A stretch of 64,000 bases of DNA from Devosia sp. ZB163. GTDB taxonomy: Bacteria; Pseudomonadota; Alphaproteobacteria; Rhizobiales; Devosiaceae. Below the pieces are notes generated by a model. It saw only the letters and a program-made list of their open reading frames with translations, did no database searches and had not been told where the DNA came from. This document shows positions 18,383 to 27,422 of this stretch, in pieces (within the stretch, counting starts at the first letter, position 1; each line of letters starts with the position of its first letter). The position numbers and the translations under genes are program-made. The DNA lies in assembly GCF_028613635.1 (NCBI RefSeq), contig NZ_JAQRMY010000003.1, positions 74,787-138,786 on the forward strand. The letters are read 5' to 3'.

Positions 18383-18414
18383 TTGTCATACCAGTTTCGG
18401 CCATTTCTATACCA
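18383..18414. promoter_or_regulatory. FCD/FadR-type operator candidate with a half-site repeat 21 bp on
   Basis: TTGTCATACCA (18383-18393) fits the loose FadR-subfamily pattern TnGTnnnACnA. ATACCAG recurs with a 21-bp offset (18388 and 18409), two helical turns apart, suggesting binding of two dimers on one face. It lies about 115-145 bp upstream of the GntR gene in AT-richer DNA. Assignment to that regulator is inference. Confidence 0.4.
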
Positions 18415-18528
18415 GACTCAGCAGTATTGGACTATTGACGGTAGTATCCGTGGGTAGTAGCGTCCCTCTGGTCCTACAAATGTGGGGCTTGAGGGGATCT
18501 TTACATCAGTAAACGGGGCGGTCCGGTC

Positions 18529-19272
18529 ATGTCGGCCAGGAGCAATGTCGTTCGTCTGGGTGAAGGAGATACGAGCGGGCGACCACCTGTCGGGGCGGTA
18601 CATCTTTCAGATTCCGCCGTTGAGACACTGGTCGGCCAGATCAAGTCACTGATCGACGCGCGTAACCTTGGGGTGGGCGATCCGCTGCCCTCGGAACGCG
18701 AGCTGGGCGAGACGTTCGCGTCGAGCCGCACCACGGTGCGCGAGGCGATGCGCATCCTCAAGGCGTATGGCGTGGTCGATGTCAGGCCCAAGGTCGGCGC
18801 GGTGATCATCGACCGGCGCATGGACGCCGTGTTCGACCTCTATTCGTTCAACACGCTCGAACTCAGCCGGCAGACCTATCTCGATACGCAGTTCTTCCGG
18901 GAACTGATCGAGGTCGGCTCGGCCGACCGGCTGATCGAGAACTTCACCACGGCCGACATTGTCGAGCTGCGCGAGATCAACGACGCGATGCGCGAGGAGG
19001 CGCACCTGCCGGCGGCGGCGCGACACGACTTCCATTTCCACCTCAAGCTGGTGGGCCTGCTGGGCAACAAGCAGGTGCTCGAGATCTACCGCATCATGCA
19101 GCCGGTGATGCTCAAGATCATGGAAACGGGCGTCGCCCGCATGAAGTCCAACGGCATCAATTTCGACGAGCATGGCGGCATCGTCGATGCGCTCGAGAGC
19201 CGCAACCGGCTCGCCTACCAGTATCGCATGAGCCAGCACCTCGAAGCCGGGCTCGCGCTGTTCAAGGAGTGA
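18529..19272 (+). CDS. GntR-family transcriptional regulator (FadR/FCD subfamily)
   Basis: 247 residues. An N-terminal winged helix-turn-helix is at about residues 28-90 (LPSERELGETFASSRTTVREAMRILKAYGVVDV). The C-terminal all-helical FCD ligand domain carries metal-site-like His residues (RHDFHFHLKL and the late H of MSQHLEAGL). Such regulators sense sugar acids, carboxylates or sugars. It directly precedes the RbsABC-type importer operon on the same strand and is the natural candidate for its control. Confidence 0.92.
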   Translation: MSARSNVVRLGEGDTSGRPPVGAVHLSDSAVETLVGQIKSLIDARNLGVGDPLPSERELGETFASSRTTVREAMRILKAYGVVDVRPKVGAVIIDRRMDAVFDLYSFNTLELSRQTYLDTQFFRELIEVGSADRLIENFTTADIVELREINDAMREEAHLPAAARHDFHFHLKLVGLLGNKQVLEIYRIMQPVMLKIMETGVARMKSNGINFDEHGGIVDALESRNRLAYQYRMSQHLEAGLALFKE

Positions 19273-19409
19273 CGACAGAGGAATTTGGCGCTGCCCGTGA
19301 TGGGCGCGCCGGATAGGGGCAGTGCCCCGGACGGTGGCGAAGACTCGCCGAGGGAGGCGGGCGCGATCACCGGTGAGAGAGTGCTTCACACGTTCTCTGG
19401 GAGGAGAAA

Positions 19410-20534
19410 ATGAAGTTGTTCAAGACCGCTGGGCTTGCCGTCGCAGCCCTGATGCTGACCACCGCCGGCGTGGCTCTCGCAGAGCCGGCAGTCGTGTCCG
19501 GACCGGCTGCAGATCCGGAATGCTACGTGCCCTGGGACGCTGAGACCCAGTTCTTCCAGTTCCCGGCCAAGACCGGGCCGTTCCGTGTTGCGCTGGCCAA
19601 TGGCTACATCGCCAATACCTGGCGCATCCAGATGATCCAGACGGCCAAGGCCTATGCGGCCCAGCCGGACGTCGCCGCCAAGCTCAAGGAGTTCAAGGTG
19701 GTCTCGACCGGCGAGGACGTCGCCGCCCAGATCGCCGCGATCAACAACTTCATCGACAGCGGCTACGATGCGATCGTCGTCAACGCACAGAACCCGCAGG
19801 CCTTCGCGCCGGTGATCAAGCGGGCCAAGGACGCGGGCGTCGTCCTCGTGGCGTTCGACAACATCCTCGACACCAAGGATGCGATCAACGTCAACGTCGA
19901 CCAGAAGGGCCTGGGCGTCCTCTGGGCCAACTGGCTGGACAAGCACCTGCCGGAAGGCGGCAAGATCCTCGAAGTGCGCGGCGTGGCCGGCACGTCGGTG
20001 GATACCGACCGCCACAACGGCATCCACGAGACGCTGGGCGCCACCGGCAAGAAGTGGGACATCGTCGAGGTGGTCGGCAAGTGGGATGACGGCACCGCCC
20101 AGAAGGCGACCGCCGATGCCATCGCCGTGCACCAGAAGTTCGACGGCATCACCGCGCAGGGCGGCGATACCGGCGTGGTGCAGGCCATGCTCGACGCGGG
20201 CCATCCGATGGTGCCGTTCGGCGGCGAGACCGAGAATGGCTTCCGCAAGTTCTGCGCTGCCAAGTCGGCCGAAGGCCTCGTCTGCTCGTCGGCGGGCACC
20301 GGCCCGGCGCAGGTCGCCGTGGCCATCAAGACCGCCATCGACGCGCTCGAGGGCAAGGTCGTTCCGCAGTCGGTGAAGCTCCCCCTCGCCATCGTCGAGG
20401 ACCCGGACTTCAAGGATGGCGTGAACTATTATTCCGACCAGTCCGACAACTTCTTCGTCGGCAACGCCTTCCCGACCTGCGGCATCAACTTCACCGCCCA
20501 GGAAATCATGGGACAGTCAGAGGCCAACCAGTAA
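19410..20534 (+). CDS. Sugar ABC transporter substrate-binding protein (periplasmic-binding-protein-like I fold, RbsB type)
   Basis: 374 residues. The signal peptide MKLFKTAGLAVAALMLTTAGVALA is followed by a ribose-binding-type fold: the first strand PFRVALANGYIANTWRIQMI, the ligand-domain motif IDSGYDAIVVNAQNPQAFAP and a hinge-region ITAQGGDTGVVQAM. GGGAGGAGA precedes the ATG. It opens the CUT2-type importer operon with the ATPase and two permease genes downstream. The upstream regulator and the sugar-acid block nearby suggest a monosaccharide or aldonic acid ligand, but this is not resolved. Confidence 0.93.
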   Translation: MKLFKTAGLAVAALMLTTAGVALAEPAVVSGPAADPECYVPWDAETQFFQFPAKTGPFRVALANGYIANTWRIQMIQTAKAYAAQPDVAAKLKEFKVVSTGEDVAAQIAAINNFIDSGYDAIVVNAQNPQAFAPVIKRAKDAGVVLVAFDNILDTKDAINVNVDQKGLGVLWANWLDKHLPEGGKILEVRGVAGTSVDTDRHNGIHETLGATGKKWDIVEVVGKWDDGTAQKATADAIAVHQKFDGITAQGGDTGVVQAMLDAGHPMVPFGGETENGFRKFCAAKSAEGLVCSSAGTGPAQVAVAIKTAIDALEGKVVPQSVKLPLAIVEDPDFKDGVNYYSDQSDNFFVGNAFPTCGINFTAQEIMGQSEANQ

Positions 20535-20545
20535 GCGGCGGGCCC

Positions 20546-20571
20546 GGGGCGGCGGTTTCCGCCGCCCCTTT
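20546..20571 (+). terminator. Strong hairpin after the RbsB-type gene
   Basis: GGGGCGGCGG and CCGCCGCCCC form a perfect 10-bp stem with a 3-base loop, followed by TTT. It lies between the binding-protein stop and the ATPase gene start. Because the operon continues, partial termination or 3' protection, raising binding-protein levels, is the likely role. Confidence 0.7.
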
Positions 20572-20595
20572 CCAGTTCAAACGGATGCGCGGTGA

Positions 20596-22140
20596 ATGAC
20601 CGAGACCACTCCTCTCTTCCGTCTGGAAGGGATCTCCAAGCGCTATGGCGGCGTCCGCGCGCTCGAAAATGCCGACCTCACCGTCGAAGCGGGGCGCGTC
20701 CACGCCATTCTCGGCGAGAACGGGGCCGGCAAGTCGACACTCATCAAGGTCATCGCCGGCGTGGTGCAGCCCGATGAGGGGCGCATGCTGCTCGACGGCC
20801 GCGAGATCAGTTTTCGCGACCCGGCGGCGGCCAATGCCGCGGGGATCGTGTGCATCTTCCAGGAGTTGTCGCTGATCCCCGACCTGTCGGTCGCGGACAA
20901 CATCATCGCCTCGGACCCGCCGACGCGGTTCGGCATGATCGACCGCCGCGCGCAGCGCCGGCTGGCAGAGGACGCGCTGGCGCGGGCCGGCGGCGTGGAC
21001 ATCCACCCGGCGGCGCTGGTCAAGGACCTGCCGCTGAGCCGGCGCCAGATCATCGAGATCGCCAAGGCGCTGGCGCGCAAGCCGCGCCTGCTCATCCTCG
21101 ACGAGGCGACGTCGGCGCTGACGGCGGCCGATGTGAAGACCGTATTCGAGGTACTGAAACGGCTGCGCTCGGAGGGCATCGCGCTCCTCTACATCTCGCA
21201 CCGCATGCACGAGATCGCCGAGCTCGCCGATGACTGCACGGTGTTCCGCAACGGGCGAAAGATCGCGACCTACCGGGCGGGCACCAAGAGCGACAACGAA
21301 GTGGTCGAGATGATGATCGGCCGCGAGTATCACCACGTGTTCCCCTCCAAGCCGGAGCCGAAGCCGGCGACCGGTGCACCGGTGCTCGAGGTGCGGAACC
21401 TCGGCTGGGCACCGCGGCTCAACGGCGTTTCGCTCACCGCCCGGGCGGGCGAGGTGGTGGGCCTCGGCGGCCTCGACGGTCAGGGACAGCGCGAACTGCT
21501 GCTCGCTTTGTTCGGCGTGCTGCGCGGCATTTCGGGCGAGGTGCTGATCGACGGCAAGCCGCGACGCATCAGTTCGCCGCGCGCCGCCAAGGACGACGAC
21601 ATCGGCATGGCGCTGATCCCCGAGGACCGGAAGACCGAGGGGCTGATGCTGCCCATGTCGGTGCGCGACAACCTGAGCTTTGCCGCCATGTCGCACCTGT
21701 CGAAGGGCGGCATCATCGATCCCGGCGCGGAGCGGCGCGCGATCGACGAAATGATCCAGCTCCTCGCCATCAAGACCGACGGCACGGCGGTGCCGGCCGG
21801 CTCGCTGTCGGGCGGCAACCAGCAGAAGGTGGTGATCGCCAAGTGGCTGATGCGCGAGCCGCGGATCATCCTCCTCAACGACCCGACGCGCGGCATCGAT
21901 GTCGGCACCAAGCAGGAGATCTACGCCCTGCTGCGGCGGCTGGCCGATGCGGGGGCAGCGATCGTCCTCTACTCCACCGACTACGACGAGCTCATCGGCT
22001 GCTGCGACAAGGTGCTGGTGATGTATGACGGCGCGATCAAGCGCACGCTCACCGGAGCCGAGATCACCGAGCGCGCGCTGATCGCCAGCGCGCTCAACAT
22101 CGACGTCGCAGAGGCGGGGCCCGCCCCGGCACTGGCATGA
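20596..22140 (+). CDS. Sugar ABC transporter ATP-binding protein (RbsA/XylG type, two cassettes)
   Basis: 514 residues with two fused ATPase cassettes. The first carries Walker A GENGAGKST, a variant signature LPLSRRQIIEIAKAL and Walker B LLILDEATSALTAAD. The second has a degenerate Walker A (GLGGLDGQGQREL) and a good signature SLSGGNQQKVVIAKWL, the normal asymmetry of this subfamily. It drives the two downstream permeases. The stop overlaps the start of the next permease gene (ATGA). Confidence 0.95.
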   Translation: MTETTPLFRLEGISKRYGGVRALENADLTVEAGRVHAILGENGAGKSTLIKVIAGVVQPDEGRMLLDGREISFRDPAAANAAGIVCIFQELSLIPDLSVADNIIASDPPTRFGMIDRRAQRRLAEDALARAGGVDIHPAALVKDLPLSRRQIIEIAKALARKPRLLILDEATSALTAADVKTVFEVLKRLRSEGIALLYISHRMHEIAELADDCTVFRNGRKIATYRAGTKSDNEVVEMMIGREYHHVFPSKPEPKPATGAPVLEVRNLGWAPRLNGVSLTARAGEVVGLGGLDGQGQRELLLALFGVLRGISGEVLIDGKPRRISSPRAAKDDDIGMALIPEDRKTEGLMLPMSVRDNLSFAAMSHLSKGGIIDPGAERRAIDEMIQLLAIKTDGTAVPAGSLSGGNQQKVVIAKWLMREPRIILLNDPTRGIDVGTKQEIYALLRRLADAGAAIVLYSTDYDELIGCCDKVLVMYDGAIKRTLTGAEITERALIASALNIDVAEAGPAPALA

Positions 22141-23123
22141 AGGACTGGCGCTTCTGGTTCAACGAGCAGCGCGGCACGCTCCTGGCGCTCGCCATCTTCA
22201 TCGTGATGTTCGGCTTCTACGTGCTGAACCATCCGGCCGGGTTCACCGCCAACGTGGTGCAGACGGCGGCCAACAAGGGCGTGCTGCTGGCGCTGGTCGC
22301 CATGGCGCAGACCTTCGTGGTGCTGACGGCGGGCATCGATCTCTCGGTCGGGATGGTGTTCATCCTCTGCAACTGCCTTGCGTCCTACGTCATCGTGGGC
22401 TCGCCGCTGATGGTGGCGGGCGGAGTGCTGGCGGTGGTGCTGACTGGCGCCGTGTGCGGAGCGGTCAACGCGGCCATCGTCATCCTGGGGCGGTTGCAGC
22501 CGATCGTTGCGACCATTGCCTCGGGCGCGGTGTTCTTCGGCGTCGCGCTGTGGCTGAGGCCGTTTCCCGGCTCGGACCCGACCTTCTCATCCGACCTCGC
22601 CGACGCGCTGACCGGCAAGGTTTTCGGCGTTATTCCGGCGAGCCTCATCTTCCTCGCCGCTACGGTGGTGCTGATCTGGATCCCGTTCCGGCGCTCGGTG
22701 TCGGGCCGCACCGTCTATGCGGCGGGGTCGTCGGAGGTTGCGGCCTTCATGTCCGGCATGCCCATCAGGCGGGCGAAGTTCCTCGCCTATGTGCTGTCGG
22801 GCGTGTTCGCCTCGTTCGCCGGGCTCTACCTGACGTTCTTCACCTATTCGGGCGAAGCGTCGGCGGCCAACGGCAACACCTACACGCTCTATTCGATCGC
22901 GGCGGTGGTGCTGGGCGGCGTGTCGCTGTTCGGCGGTCGCGGCAGCGCCATCGGCGCGATCTTCGGGGCGCTCGCCTTCCGCGCCATCGGCGACCTGCTG
23001 TTCGTGTTCGAGATCGATCCACTGTGGCAGCCGCTGTTCCAGGGCATCGTGCTGCTCCTCGCAGTGTCGGTAGGCGCCGCCCGCCTGTTCCAGGTCCGTA
23101 ACCGGCTCGACCTCTTCGGCTGA
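22137..23123 (+). CDS. Sugar ABC transporter permease (RbsC-like), first of two
   Basis: 328 residues with about eight to ten membrane segments. It has the RbsC/BPD_transp_2 landmarks: LTAGIDLSVGMVFIL near residue 65-75, a GRLQPIVATIASGAVFFG segment, and a late AAVVLGGVSLFGGRGSAIGA motif. The four-base overlap with the ATPase gene implies translational coupling. It forms the membrane channel with the next gene product. Confidence 0.94.
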   Translation: MKDWRFWFNEQRGTLLALAIFIVMFGFYVLNHPAGFTANVVQTAANKGVLLALVAMAQTFVVLTAGIDLSVGMVFILCNCLASYVIVGSPLMVAGGVLAVVLTGAVCGAVNAAIVILGRLQPIVATIASGAVFFGVALWLRPFPGSDPTFSSDLADALTGKVFGVIPASLIFLAATVVLIWIPFRRSVSGRTVYAAGSSEVAAFMSGMPIRRAKFLAYVLSGVFASFAGLYLTFFTYSGEASAANGNTYTLYSIAAVVLGGVSLFGGRGSAIGAIFGALAFRAIGDLLFVFEIDPLWQPLFQGIVLLLAVSVGAARLFQVRNRLDLFG

Positions 23124-23135
23124 GACAAGAGAACC

Positions 23136-24119
23136 ATGTCCGATACCACCGCCCAAGCCGCGACCAAATCCCGCCCCTGGCGACAGCGCATCGACCTGCC
23201 GGTCGTGACCGCGTTCGGCTGCATCGTCATCCTGCTCGCAATCGGCAGCCTCTATTCGCCGAACTTCCTGTCGCCCGAGTACCTGCTGCAGCAGCTCAAG
23301 GTCGGCGCCTTCCTCGGCGTCATCGCCACCGGGATGATGCTGGTGATCCTGCTCGGGCAGATCGACCTCAGCGTGCCGTGGACGGTGACGCTGGGCGCCA
23401 TGATGGCATCGGCCGCGGTTTCGTGGGGGCCAGCGGGCGAGGTCTTCGCCATCCCGTTCGGGGTGCTGTGCGGGATCGCCATCGGGCTCGTCAACGGCAT
23501 CGGGGTTGCGTATTTGCGCATCCCGTCGATGATCATCACGCTTGCGGTGAACGCCGTCGCACAGGGGCTGATGGTCGCCTATACCGGCGGGTTCGCGCCG
23601 CAGGATTCCGCCTCGGCAGCGATGAAGGTGCTCGCCGCGCAATCGACCTTCGGCGTGCCGCATGCGGTGCTGGTGTGGGTCGTCGTCGGAGCGCTAGCGG
23701 TGTTCATGCTGACCCGCACTACCTTTGGCCGCGCCGTCTACGGCATCGGCAACAAGGAGGTCGCGGCCTACCTATCGGGCGTGCCGACGCAGCGCGTGGT
23801 GATGATCGCCTTCGCGCTCTGCGGCGGGCTCGCGGCCTTCGGCGGCGTGCTGCTGGCGGGCTATGCGGGCAAGGCGGCGCAGTCGATGGGCGATGCCTAC
23901 CTCCTGCCAGCGATCGCGGCGGTGGTGCTGGGGGGCACGTCGATCCTCGGTGGTCGCGGATCCTACCTCGGCACAGTCGCGGGCGTGATCCTGATCACGC
24001 TGCTGCAGTCGATCCTCTCGGTAATGCAGATCGCCGAATTCGGCCGGCAGATCATCTATGGCGTGGTGATCATCGGCATGCTGCTGCTCTATGGCCGCAG
24101 CGGCAAGGTCAGCAGTTGA
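23136..24119 (+). CDS. Sugar ABC transporter permease (RbsC-like), second of two
   Basis: 327 residues, the same family as its upstream neighbour. Landmarks are MMLVILLGQIDLSVPWTVTLGA, RIPSMIITLAVNAVAQG and AAVVLGGTSILGGRGSYLG. Having two different RbsC-like permeases rather than a homodimer is common in rhizobial importers. It is the last gene of the importer operon; the chrA gene follows after about 45 bp. Confidence 0.94.
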   Translation: MSDTTAQAATKSRPWRQRIDLPVVTAFGCIVILLAIGSLYSPNFLSPEYLLQQLKVGAFLGVIATGMMLVILLGQIDLSVPWTVTLGAMMASAAVSWGPAGEVFAIPFGVLCGIAIGLVNGIGVAYLRIPSMIITLAVNAVAQGLMVAYTGGFAPQDSASAAMKVLAAQSTFGVPHAVLVWVVVGALAVFMLTRTTFGRAVYGIGNKEVAAYLSGVPTQRVVMIAFALCGGLAAFGGVLLAGYAGKAAQSMGDAYLLPAIAAVVLGGTSILGGRGSYLGTVAGVILITLLQSILSVMQIAEFGRQIIYGVVIIGMLLLYGRSGKVSS

Positions 24120-24163
24120 TTGTGACGACGGGCTAGGGCATGCGCACCCGGGGCGAGGGTGCG

Positions 24164-25333
24164 ATGCAGCAAACCAGGGGTACAGTCAGCGAGGTCTTTC
24201 GCGCATTCCTGCTGCTGGGGCTCACGAGCTTCGGCGGTCCGGTGGCGCATCTCGGCTTCTTCCGCACCGAGTTCGTCGAGCGGCGCAAATGGCTCGACGA
24301 TGCGGCCTATGCCGATCTCGTCGCGCTCTGCCAGTTCCTGCCCGGCCCCGCCTCGAGCCAGGTCGGCATCGGCATCGGGAAGCTGCGTGCCGGTTACTGG
24401 GGCGGGATCGCGGCCTTCGTCGCATTCACGGCACCGTCGGTCATCCTGCTGCTCGCCTTTGCCTTCGGTGCGACGCGCCTCGCCGGTCCGCTGGCGGATG
24501 GCGCACTGCACGGACTGAAGGTGGCGGCGCTGGCGGTGGTGGCGCAGGCGGTGTGGGCCATGTCGCGCTCGCTCACGCCGGACTGGCCGCGCCGCATTCT
24601 CGCGCTCGCAGCCGCCGCGATTGCACTGCTGCTGCCCACCAGCCTGACGCAGGTGGCGCTGATCGCCGGCGCGGCGATCGCGGGCTACGCGATGCATCGG
24701 AGGGAGCCGGCGCCGAAGCTGCATTTCCATCGGACCGGGGCGATCCTCATCGCCGCGTTCTTCGTCCTCTTGGCGGTGCTGCCGCTGCTGGCGCTGACCG
24801 GCAACCCGGTGCTCGTCGTGGCCGAGAAATTCTACCGCACGGGATCGCTGGTGTTCGGCGGGGGTCACGTCGTGCTGCCGCTGCTCGAGGCCGAGCTGGT
24901 GGCGCCGGGGCTGATCAGCCGGGACCTGTTCCTCGCGGGATACGGCGCCGCGCAGGCGGTGCCCGGTCCGCTGTTCTCGTTCGCCGCCTATACCGGAGCG
25001 CTGCTGACCAACCCGCCGAACGGGCTGGGTGGAGCCTTGCTGGCGCTGGGGGCGATCTACCTGCCGTCATTCCTGCTTGTGTTCGGTGCGCTGCCCTATT
25101 GGCAGGGCCTCCGCTCCAACCCGCGGCTGCGGGGCGGGCTGGACCTCGCCAACGCCGTGGTCGTGGGCCTGCTGGTGGCGACGCTCTATGACCCCGTGCT
25201 CGTCACCACAATCGGCGGGCCGGTCGACCTCGCGTGGGCGGCAGCGCTGCTCGCCCTGCTGGTCTGGCGTGCACCGCCCTGGGCCGTCGTGCTGCTCTCG
25301 ACGGCGATCGGGGTGGGGCTGGCGCTGGCTTAG
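24164..25333 (+). CDS. chrA: Chromate transporter, long-chain two-domain ChrA family
   Basis: About 389 residues with two homologous halves of about six helices each. The N-half carries the CHR signature FLLLGLTSFGGPVAHLGFFR and FLPGPASSQVGIGIG. The C-half repeats it as FYRTGSLVFGGGHVVLPLLE and AAQAVPGPLFSFAAY. The family exports chromate (CHR superfamily) at the inner membrane. I chose the ATG at 24164 because GAGGG lies four bases upstream; an ATG at 24140 has poor spacing. There is no chrB or chromate reductase gene nearby, and the gene may ride on the importer operon transcript. Confidence 0.92.
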   Translation: MQQTRGTVSEVFRAFLLLGLTSFGGPVAHLGFFRTEFVERRKWLDDAAYADLVALCQFLPGPASSQVGIGIGKLRAGYWGGIAAFVAFTAPSVILLLAFAFGATRLAGPLADGALHGLKVAALAVVAQAVWAMSRSLTPDWPRRILALAAAAIALLLPTSLTQVALIAGAAIAGYAMHRREPAPKLHFHRTGAILIAAFFVLLAVLPLLALTGNPVLVVAEKFYRTGSLVFGGGHVVLPLLEAELVAPGLISRDLFLAGYGAAQAVPGPLFSFAAYTGALLTNPPNGLGGALLALGAIYLPSFLLVFGALPYWQGLRSNPRLRGGLDLANAVVVGLLVATLYDPVLVTTIGGPVDLAWAAALLALLVWRAPPWAVVLLSTAIGVGLALA

Positions 25334-25351
25334 CAGACGCTGCGTGGCTGG

Positions 25352-25374
25352 ATGGCGGGGACAAGCCCGGCCAT
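25352..25374. repeat. Short GGCCGGG-type palindrome
   Basis: ATGGCGGGG and CCCGGCCAT form an imperfect inverted repeat about a central ACAAG. Related motifs lie at 30834-30857 and 53921-53953. It is probably one of the small dispersed palindromes common in Hyphomicrobiales gaps, and here could also help end chrA transcription. Confidence 0.5.
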
Positions 25375-25403
25375 GAGGGGCAAACAGATGCAGTCGAGTT
25401 GCG

Positions 25404-25799
25404 CTAGGGGCGGCGGGCCACGAGGTCGATCTCGACCAGGGCGCCGACAGCGAGGCCCGTGACGCCGATGGTCGTCCGCGCCGGGAGCTTGCGTGCCTCG
25501 AAGAAGCTCGGCCACAGCTGGTTCAGCGCGGCATAGTCGCGCTGGAAGTCGGTGAGGTAGATGCGCGCCATGGTGACGTGCTCGAGCCCGAGGCCGATGC
25601 CGCCCAGGATCAGCTTGAGGTTCTCGATCACGCGACGTGTCTGCGCCTCGATGCCTTCTGGAAGCGGGGCATTGGGCGCGGCCGGGTCGGTCGGCATCTG
25701 GCCGGTGATGAACACCCAGCCATCCGCTTCCACCGCATGACTGAAGGGCGCGACCGGCTGCGGGCCAGCCGAGATCATGTGATGAATGGGCAGGGACAT
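25404..25799 (-). CDS. RidA/YjgF/YER057c family protein
   Basis: 131 residues, normal length for the family. The ligand-binding-pocket motifs are visible: FSHAVEADGWVFITGQMPTDP in the first third and a C-terminal RTTIGVTGLAVGALVEIDLVA, where an Arg normally contacts the carboxylate. RidA proteins hydrolyse reactive 2-aminoacrylate and related enamines, and relatives act in catabolic pathways. Here it lies beyond a terminator from the FAH-family gene and may be its own unit. Which imine it handles is unknown. Confidence 0.9.
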   Translation of the reverse strand: MSLPIHHMISAGPQPVAPFSHAVEADGWVFITGQMPTDPAAPNAPLPEGIEAQTRRVIENLKLILGGIGLGLEHVTMARIYLTDFQRDYAALNQLWPSFFEARKLPARTTIGVTGLAVGALVEIDLVARRP

Positions 25800-25940
25800 C
25801 GTGAACTCCTGAGGCGCGAGCCCTCGTCATGGGCCAGGTCGCGCGTGGTGATTGTACTTCCGGGTGCCTCACCAAGTGGTGTCCGAGGTGCGCCAGCACG
25901 CTGCGTACACGCTTGCCGGTTCCTGCCCGAAGAGCGTTTC

Positions 25941-25972
25941 CCAATAAAGAAACGCCGGCTGTGCGCCGGCGT
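25941..25972 (-). terminator. Rho-independent terminator of the FAH-family gene
   Basis: On the minus strand, ACGCCGGC and GCCGGCGT form an 8-bp stem with a 5-base loop, followed by the T-rich tail TTTCTTTATT. It lies 25 bases after the stop codon of the FAH-family gene. This is one of the clearest intrinsic terminators in the window. Confidence 0.85.
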
Positions 25973-25996
25973 CCTTCAGTCTCGAATGGCGAAGCG

Positions 25997-26848
25997 TCAG
26001 GCCGCGTAGGCCTTGGTCTTCTGGGTCTGGTCGCCCAGGCCCTCGATGCCGAGCTTCATGGTCTGGCCCGGCTTCAGCCAGATCGGCTCGGGCTTCTGGC
26101 CCATGCCGACGCCCGGCGGGGTGCCGGTGGTGATGACGTCACCCGGCTGCAGGCTCATGAACTGGCTGAGATAGGCGACGATGTGCGCCACGCCGAAGAT
26201 CATGGTCTTGGTCGAGCCGTCCTGATAGCGGTGGCCGTCGACGTCGAGCCACATCTTGAGGTTCTGGACGTCGTTGACCTCGTCCTTGGTCACGAGCCAC
26301 GGGCCGATCGGGCCGAAGGTGTCGGCCGACTTGCCCTTGGTCCACTGGCCGCCGCGCTCGGTCTGGAAGTGGCGCTCGGAGAGGTCGTTCACGACGCAGT
26401 AGCCGGCGACGTAGTCCAGCGCGTCCTTCTCTTCGATGTAGCGGGCTTCCTTGCCGATCACCACGCCAAGCTCGACTTCCCAGTCGGGCTTGAGGGTGTT
26501 CTTGGGCAGGATCACGTCATCGTTCGGGCCGATGATGGCGCTGGTGGCCTTCATGAACAGGATCGGCTCGGCAGGGATGGCGGCGCCGGTCTCGGCGGCG
26601 TGGTCGGCGTAATTGAGGCCGATGCACATGAACTTGCCGACATTGCCGACGCAGGGGCCGATGCGCAGCGACTTGTCGAGCACGGGGAGCGTCGAAGCAT
26701 CCACGGCGCGGATCTTGGCGAGACCCTCGGGCGTGATCGCGGCGCCGGCGATGTCCGGAACGACAGAGGACAGGTCGCGATAGGTCCCGTCAGTGTGGAG
26801 GATGGCGGGCTTTTCAGAGCCCTTGGCGCCGACGCGCAGAAGTTTCAT
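25997..26848 (-). CDS. Fumarylacetoacetate hydrolase family protein (diketo-deoxy sugar acid hydrolase-like)
   Basis: 283 residues. The C-terminal FAH fold carries the metal ligands in DWEVELGVVIGKEA (Glu-x-Glu) and VVNDLSERHF (Asp), with the lid motif MCIGLNYADHAAE and the closing GDVITTGTPPGVG. The overall pattern (SADTFGPIGPWLVT) is that of 2,4-diketo-3-deoxy-L-fuconate hydrolase and ureidoglycolate lyase-like enzymes, which cleave or hydrolyse 2,4-diketo acids to pyruvate plus a second acid. It follows the fucU mutarotase gene in a leftward set. In the non-phosphorylative L-fucose or L-rhamnose route this would be the last step. Confidence 0.88.
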   Translation of the reverse strand: MKLLRVGAKGSEKPAILHTDGTYRDLSSVVPDIAGAAITPEGLAKIRAVDASTLPVLDKSLRIGPCVGNVGKFMCIGLNYADHAAETGAAIPAEPILFMKATSAIIGPNDDVILPKNTLKPDWEVELGVVIGKEARYIEEKDALDYVAGYCVVNDLSERHFQTERGGQWTKGKSADTFGPIGPWLVTKDEVNDVQNLKMWLDVDGHRYQDGSTKTMIFGVAHIVAYLSQFMSLQPGDVITTGTPPGVGMGQKPEPIWLKPGQTMKLGIEGLGDQTQKTKAYAA

Positions 26849-26959
26849 TGAAGATGCTCCTCAGTTTGGGGCGAAGGCATAGGGCGGTGCCGGTACGGAG
26901 TCGAGGCCAACGATGGTCGAATCCGTTCGGCAGGCGCACCCGGTCGGAGGCGAGGCGGC

Positions 26960-27391
26960 CTATTCGGGCCGCACGATGCCCTTCTTCAGCAGCACATTGC
27001 CGTAGAGGCGGCGTTCACCGGTCTGGATGACGGCAAAAGCACCGCGCACGCGCTCGTAGAAGGCGAAGCGCTCCAGCATCGAAAGCTGCATGTCGGGCTC
27101 GTGCTTCTTGATGAGCGTGTCGAACTCCTTGTGGGTCTGCTCCCGTTTCTGGGGGGCACCCACGACCTCCATGCCGAAGGCCTGATCGTCGACGAAGGTG
27201 TCGAGCGGCATCAGCGTCAGCACGGCGTCGAGCACGTCGGTGGCGGTGATGCCGTCGAGGCGCACCAGCTGCGGGCCGGCGCTGTCGGCCGGGTAGTTCG
27301 CGTCGACGATGGCGATCTCGTCCCCGTGCCCCATGGCACGCAGGATGTAGAGCAGATCGGGGCCCAGGATCGGGGGTATCCCCTTGAGCAT
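26960..27391 (-). CDS. fucU: RbsD/FucU-family sugar mutarotase
   Basis: 143 residues from the ATG at 27389-27391, which has GGGAGGA upstream. Active-site regions are RAMGHGDEIAIVDANYP near the N-terminus and LYGNVLLKKGIVRPE at the end, as in L-fucose mutarotase. The enzyme speeds interconversion of the alpha and beta anomers of a monosaccharide, here most likely L-fucose or a close relative. It starts 31 bp after the end of the GntR gene on the same strand and precedes the FAH-family hydrolase gene. The RbsD (ribose) assignment is less likely by the C-terminal motif. Confidence 0.88.
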   Translation of the reverse strand: MLKGIPPILGPDLLYILRAMGHGDEIAIVDANYPADSAGPQLVRLDGITATDVLDAVLTLMPLDTFVDDQAFGMEVVGAPQKREQTHKEFDTLIKKHEPDMQLSMLERFAFYERVRGAFAVIQTGERRLYGNVLLKKGIVRPE

Positions 27392-27422
27392 GGCAGTCCT
27401 CCCTATGGATTGTCTTGCCCGT

